Below are positions 60,368-64,000 of a stretch of DNA of 64,000 nucleotides, one piece after another. The stretch spans positions 248,001-312,000 of the forward strand of contig JAEWHC010000002.1 of assembly GCA_023387985.1 (NCBI GenBank). Reading direction: 5' to 3'. Every line of letters begins with the position of its first letter. Position 1 is the first letter of the stretch. The position numbers and the translations under genes were made by a program. The stretch is from Bacteroidota bacterium (GTDB taxonomy: Bacteria > Bacteroidota > Bacteroidia > Chitinophagales > Chitinophagaceae). The notes beneath the pieces are model-generated. The model ran no database searches, was not told the DNA's origin, and worked only from the letters and a program-made list of their open reading frames with translations.

Positions 60368-62509
60368 ATGGAAAAATATACCTGCCCGATGCATCCACAG
60401 GTGATCAAAGATGAACCTGGAAAATGTCCGCTTTGCGGTATGGCACTCGTGCCACTGAGAGGATCTAAAAAATCGACCCATGTTCATCATGGAAATCACA
60501 ACGATTCCCATGACGTGCATGGCCATAAACAGCATACTGCTGAACACGAAAATGCAGTTTATGATAAGCATGCCGGCCACCATACCCATGATTTCCTGAA
60601 ACGTTTCTGGATCAGCCTTATCGTTACCGTTCCCATCCTGCTCTTGTCGCCCATGATCCAGCACTGGCTTGGATTCAGTGTCCGTTTTCCCGGCGATAAA
60701 TACCTGTTGCTTGCACTTTCCACTTTCATCTATATCTATGGCGGCATGCCTTTTCTCAAGGGGATGGCAGGCGAATTAAAAGCCAAAGCCATGGGAATGA
60801 TGACATTGGTCGCCCTCGCGATAACTGTCGCTTATGTGTATAGTGTGGCGGTCGTATTCGGGCTTCCGGGTATGGATTTTTTCTGGGAGTTGGCCACGCT
60901 TATCGTCATAATGCTTTTGGGGCATTGGCTGGAAATGCGGTCTCAGGCGGCAGCATCCAAAGCGCTGCAATCCCTGGTGGAATTATTGCCGAATGAAGTT
61001 ACAGTGGACCGCGATGGACAGGCCACCCGTATACCATTGAGTGAATTAAAAAATGATGATATGGTGATCATTAAACCTGGTGAAAAAATACCGGCGGATG
61101 GTTTGGTGCTGGAAGGCAGTTCTTCGGTAAATGAAAGCATGCTGACCGGGGAAAGCATTCCGGTTAGAAAAGAAGTGAATGCCAAAGTAATCGCAGGTTC
61201 AATCAATGGCAACGGGGCATTGAGGATCCGGGCAACCGGGGTCGGTAAAGACAGTTATCTCAATAAAGTGATCAACCTGGTGCAGGATGCGCAGGCGGCC
61301 AAATCAAACACGCAAAACCTGGCAGACAAGGTCGCCAAATGGCTTACGTATATCGCAATTGCTGTAGGTGTTGGCACATTTGCGTACTGGTATTTTTCAA
61401 GTGGTGAACTGGCTTTCGCTTTAGAGAGAATGGTAACTGTAATGGTTACAGCTTGCCCACATGCATTGGGGGTTGCGATTCCATTGGTGGTTGCGATTTC
61501 CACCACCCTATCGGCAACAAACGGATTGTTGATCCGAAACCGTACTGCCTTTGAAACAACCCGGAAATTATCGATGATCATTTTTGATAAAACCGGCACA
61601 TTGACCAAAGGTTCGCACGCCGTGCAAAAAATAATTCCTGCCGGAAATTATTCGGCAGAAGAGATCCTTCAACACGTTGCCGCTGTTCAGCAACATTCAG
61701 AACACCATATTGCGAAAGGAGTTTTGAAAACACTGGAAGAAAAAAAACTGCAGCTGTGGAAAGTTGAACATTTCGAATACCTGCAGGGAATCGGTGTATC
61801 GGGTATGGTAAATGGCAAAAAAGTCATTGCGGCCGGACCCAATTATTTTACCCGGAATAATGAGCCTTTACCTGAAATTCCTTCAGAAATAAACCAGGAC
61901 GCTGAAACGGTGAACTTTGTTTTAATAGACGGCCAGCTTGCCGGCATCATCACTTTGGCGGATGCAATACGTGAAGGTTCACAAGACGCTATAAATCATT
62001 TGAAGGAAATGGGCATCAGATCATTCCTGCTGACAGGAGATAATGAAAAAATCGCTTATGCAGTGAGCAACAGCCTGGGCATGGATGGATACCTCGCCAA
62101 TGTTTTGCCGCACAATAAACAGGAAAAGGTAAAAGAATTCCAGGCAAAAGGGGAGATTGTGGCCATGACGGGAGATGGCATTAATGACGCGCCCGCCCTG
62201 GCGCAGGCTGATGTGGGCATAGCCGTAGGATCAGGTACCGATGTAGCTGCTGAAACCGCTGATATTATTTTGGTAAACAGCGATCCGAGGGACGTGGTAA
62301 AGATGATCGGTTTTGGAAAACGCACCTATCGCAAAATGGTTGAAAACCTGGTTTGGGCTGTTGGTTATAATGTGGTTGCCATTCCCCTTGCAGCAGGTGT
62401 GCTCTATCCAAACTTTGTTTTAAGTCCGGCAATGGGTGCAGTGCTGATGAGCCTGAGCACGATTGTTGTGGCCATAAATGCCAGTTTGCTGAAACTTAAT
62501 AAACACTAA
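60368..62509 (+). CDS. copB: P1B-type metal-translocating ATPase, CopB-like (CPH)
   Basis: The 713-residue ATPase has an N-terminal heavy-metal-binding segment (YTCPMHPQVIKDEPGKCPLCGM), then a His-rich stretch. Membrane helices with the transport motif TACPHALG (Cys363-Pro-His365) follow. The actuator TGES, phosphorylation site DKTGTLT (Asp407), and the hinge GDGINDAPAL come in order. CPH is diagnostic of the P1B-3 (CopB) subclass, which exports Cu or Ag. It is downstream of the CDF gene and may form a metal-resistance unit. Confidence 0.93.
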   Translation: MEKYTCPMHPQVIKDEPGKCPLCGMALVPLRGSKKSTHVHHGNHNDSHDVHGHKQHTAEHENAVYDKHAGHHTHDFLKRFWISLIVTVPILLLSPMIQHWLGFSVRFPGDKYLLLALSTFIYIYGGMPFLKGMAGELKAKAMGMMTLVALAITVAYVYSVAVVFGLPGMDFFWELATLIVIMLLGHWLEMRSQAAASKALQSLVELLPNEVTVDRDGQATRIPLSELKNDDMVIIKPGEKIPADGLVLEGSSSVNESMLTGESIPVRKEVNAKVIAGSINGNGALRIRATGVGKDSYLNKVINLVQDAQAAKSNTQNLADKVAKWLTYIAIAVGVGTFAYWYFSSGELAFALERMVTVMVTACPHALGVAIPLVVAISTTLSATNGLLIRNRTAFETTRKLSMIIFDKTGTLTKGSHAVQKIIPAGNYSAEEILQHVAAVQQHSEHHIAKGVLKTLEEKKLQLWKVEHFEYLQGIGVSGMVNGKKVIAAGPNYFTRNNEPLPEIPSEINQDAETVNFVLIDGQLAGIITLADAIREGSQDAINHLKEMGIRSFLLTGDNEKIAYAVSNSLGMDGYLANVLPHNKQEKVKEFQAKGEIVAMTGDGINDAPALAQADVGIAVGSGTDVAAETADIILVNSDPRDVVKMIGFGKRTYRKMVENLVWAVGYNVVAIPLAAGVLYPNFVLSPAMGAVLMSLSTIVVAINASLLKLNKH

Positions 62510-62670
62510 ATGCCTTTCCCTGACCACCATTATGACAGTGATATGGGATGGGGTGCAGGGATAACGTGGAAGTATTGAAGTTTTTTTAGCAAATCAAAAA
62601 GAAATTTCTAAATCAGTTGCTGCACTCTTCTTCCTTTATTTTACACCAGACAATAAAATTATTAAGTGCT

Positions 62671-63231
62671 ATGGCCGTTAGAAAATTATCCAATAACCAG
62701 TCGGGTGAAATTTTGAAAATATTAAAATCCCGCTTCGAAAAAAACATGCACCGCCACAAAGGCATTCAATGGGATAAAGTGGAGGCAAAACTTGAAGCCA
62801 GCCCGGATAAATTATGGTCGTTAAATGAGATGGAAGCCACGGGGGGCGAGCCTGACATAATTGTCACCGACAAAAAAAGCGATGAGTTTATTTTTTGCGA
62901 TTGTTCGGCGGAAAGCCCCAAAGGACGGCGCAGCCTTTGTTTTGATGAACCGGCCCTTGCTTCCCGTAAAGAGCATAAACCAACGGGAAGCGCTTTGCAA
63001 ATGGCAGAGAATATGGGCATTGAGCTTCTGGATGAAGCGCAATATCGTGCACTGCAGGCATTAGAGCCTTTCGACATGAAAACATCCAGCTGGATTGCCA
63101 CACCGGCACCGATACGCAAGCTGGGTGGCGCCCTGTTTTGCGATCGCAGATATGATACGGTTTTTGTTTACCATAATGGCGCGGAATCTTATTATGCAGC
63201 CAGGGGATTTCGCGGGCAAATAAAGGTGTAA
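62671..63231 (+). CDS. DUF4256 family protein
   Basis: The 186-residue protein has SGEILKILKSRFEKNMHRHKG, LWSLNEMEATGGEPDIIV, ECSAESPKGRRSLCFDE-like text (FCDCSAESPKGRRSLCFDE) and SSWIATPAPIRKLGGALFCDRRY, the DUF4256 signature. It has no signal peptide. Function is unknown. The ATG at 62671 (MAVRKLSNNQ) is chosen, since the 18 codons before it are not conserved-looking. Confidence 0.9.
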   Translation: MAVRKLSNNQSGEILKILKSRFEKNMHRHKGIQWDKVEAKLEASPDKLWSLNEMEATGGEPDIIVTDKKSDEFIFCDCSAESPKGRRSLCFDEPALASRKEHKPTGSALQMAENMGIELLDEAQYRALQALEPFDMKTSSWIATPAPIRKLGGALFCDRRYDTVFVYHNGAESYYAARGFRGQIKV

Positions 63232-63395
63232 TTTGATCACCCCGCGGCAGGCTGCCATGATCGCCCAGTTAGCCATGCTGGCATTTGCTTTGCTGTTTGC
63301 TTTTGTAGCCTGGTCAAAAATTCCCGCCAATGGCGGAAAGCTGAATAAGAATGTATCTCAGAAATAACGTAAACAAATTTAAGCCTGAGCAACAC

Positions 63396-64000
63396 ATGAA
63401 TGAGATTTTTGATATCATGAAAAAAAGGCAACCCGAAATTGAAATGTGGCTGCATACCATGCATAGAAATCCTGAACTTTCCATGCATGAAACGCATACG
63501 GCAAAATACATTGCAGAAGTTTTGAAATCCTTCGGGGAATTTGATGTGGTCGAAGGAGTTGGTAAATACGGAATTGTGGCTTCTCTTACCAACGGGGAAA
63601 GTAAAAGATCGGTTGGCCTTCGGGCAGACTTTGATGCCTTGCCTATAGAGGAACAGAATGATCTTGCATACAAAAGCGAAAATCCCGGAGTCGCCCATCT
63701 TTGTGGTCATGACGGCCATACCTCTATGTTGCTTGCTGCAGGCAAATACCTTGCAGAAACACGTAATTTCAACGGTACGGTACGGTTGATCTTCCAGCCT
63801 GGTGAAGAAACCATGGAAGGTGGTCCGGCAATGATTGCCGACGGCTTATTTGAACGATTTCCGGTGGACGCAGTTTTCGGCTTGCACAATATGCCCGGCC
63901 TGCCAGTGGGCAGTTTTCATAGCGGCCCTGGTGAATTCATGGCTGCAGTTGACAATTGGGAAATCTTACTGGAAGGGAAAGGCGGGCACGGTTCAATGCC
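63396..64000 (+). CDS. M20 family amidohydrolase, 3' end outside window
   Basis: The N-terminal 201 codons from the ATG at 63396 match hippurate-hydrolase/IAA-amino-acid-hydrolase-type M20 peptidases: RNPELSMHETHTAKYI, GLRADFDALPIEEQND, AHLCGHDGHTSMLLAA (metal-site Cys and His-Asp), FQPGEETMEGGPAMI and GLHNMPGLPVG. The dimerisation domain begins before the edge (GKGGHGSM). It removes N-acyl or amino-acid groups from amides. Confidence 0.93.
   Translation, partial: MNEIFDIMKKRQPEIEMWLHTMHRNPELSMHETHTAKYIAEVLKSFGEFDVVEGVGKYGIVASLTNGESKRSVGLRADFDALPIEEQNDLAYKSENPGVAHLCGHDGHTSMLLAAGKYLAETRNFNGTVRLIFQPGEETMEGGPAMIADGLFERFPVDAVFGLHNMPGLPVGSFHSGPGEFMAAVDNWEILLEGKGGHGSM

Noticed and set aside
63257..63367. 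36-residue single-helix ORF between DUF4256 and the amidohydrolase gene
   Set aside because: It is too short to support: there is no homologue to cite, and the hydrophobic stretch could be chance.

Overview
The window reads as chromosome of a Bacteroidota bacterium, most likely in or near the Chitinophagaceae. The evidence is TAnnTTTG-type promoter elements, a SusC/TonB-type receptor, a type IX secretion plug protein, a TamL-like outer-membrane lipoprotein, LytTR/LytS signalling, DUF4421 and DUF4256 proteins, and a Bacteroidota-type arginine decarboxylase. The species cannot be fixed from sequence alone.

Layout. 1-2.8 kb: the 5' part of a TonB-dependent receptor, then purC. 2.9-10 kb: two divergent operons for sugar oxidation. 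One encodes a DUF1080 hydrolase, a cytochrome c, a TIM-barrel isomerase and a Gfo/Idh/MocA oxidoreductase. The other encodes a Tat-exported TIM-barrel protein, a GMC oxidoreductase and a gluconate-dehydrogenase-type small subunit. Together they fit a 3-keto-glycoside route: oxidation of the sugar, cleavage of the keto-glycoside, and electron transfer to a c-type cytochrome. 10-13.6 kb: DUF2130, DUF4421, a phosphopantetheinyl transferase and dcd. 13.8-21.9 kb: a minus-strand envelope cluster (OmpA-like protein, secreted CHAT-type protease-like protein, alpha/beta-hydrolase fold protein lacking its nucleophile, DUF4870), divergent from a LytTR/LytS two-component pair. 22-33 kb: housekeeping genes (rpmI, rplT, speA, argS, truB, TamL-like, SpoU methyltransferase, LolE-like permease, T9SS plug). 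33.4-35.2 kb: a stress module of two DUF2383 proteins around a DUF892 ferritin-like protein.

35.4-50.0 kb: a 14.6-kb AT-rich genomic island inserted in the 3' end of tRNA-Ser(UGA). It is bounded by a 13-bp direct repeat, and repeated short motifs recur at both ends. It carries a tyrosine integrase, an excisionase-like protein, a compact protein with the motif set of a family-A/T7-type single-subunit polymerase, a restriction-modification module (Vsr, m5C methyltransferase, MvaI-like nuclease, three uncharacterised proteins of which one has a PD-(D/E)XK-like pattern, and a controller-type XRE protein with an upstream operator), and a TPR/HExxH gene broken by one in-frame amber codon. About 2 kb is non-coding and hairpin-rich, with a duplicated stem-loop unit. 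Near the right end are a conserved hypothetical gene and a thermonuclease. No relaxase or type IV secretion genes are visible.

50-57 kb: an operon of exported hydrolases and small-molecule enzymes (cupin, carboxymuconolactone decarboxylase-like, carboxylesterase, NTF2-like, dienelactone-hydrolase-like, esterase lipoprotein) next to a divergent AraC regulator. 57.5-62.5 kb: secreted proteins and a metal-efflux locus (CDF exporter and CPH-type P1B ATPase) that also holds the frameshifted tail of a second P-type ATPase and a degenerate HMA protein. 62.7-64 kb: DUF4256 and the start of an M20 amidohydrolase that leaves the window.
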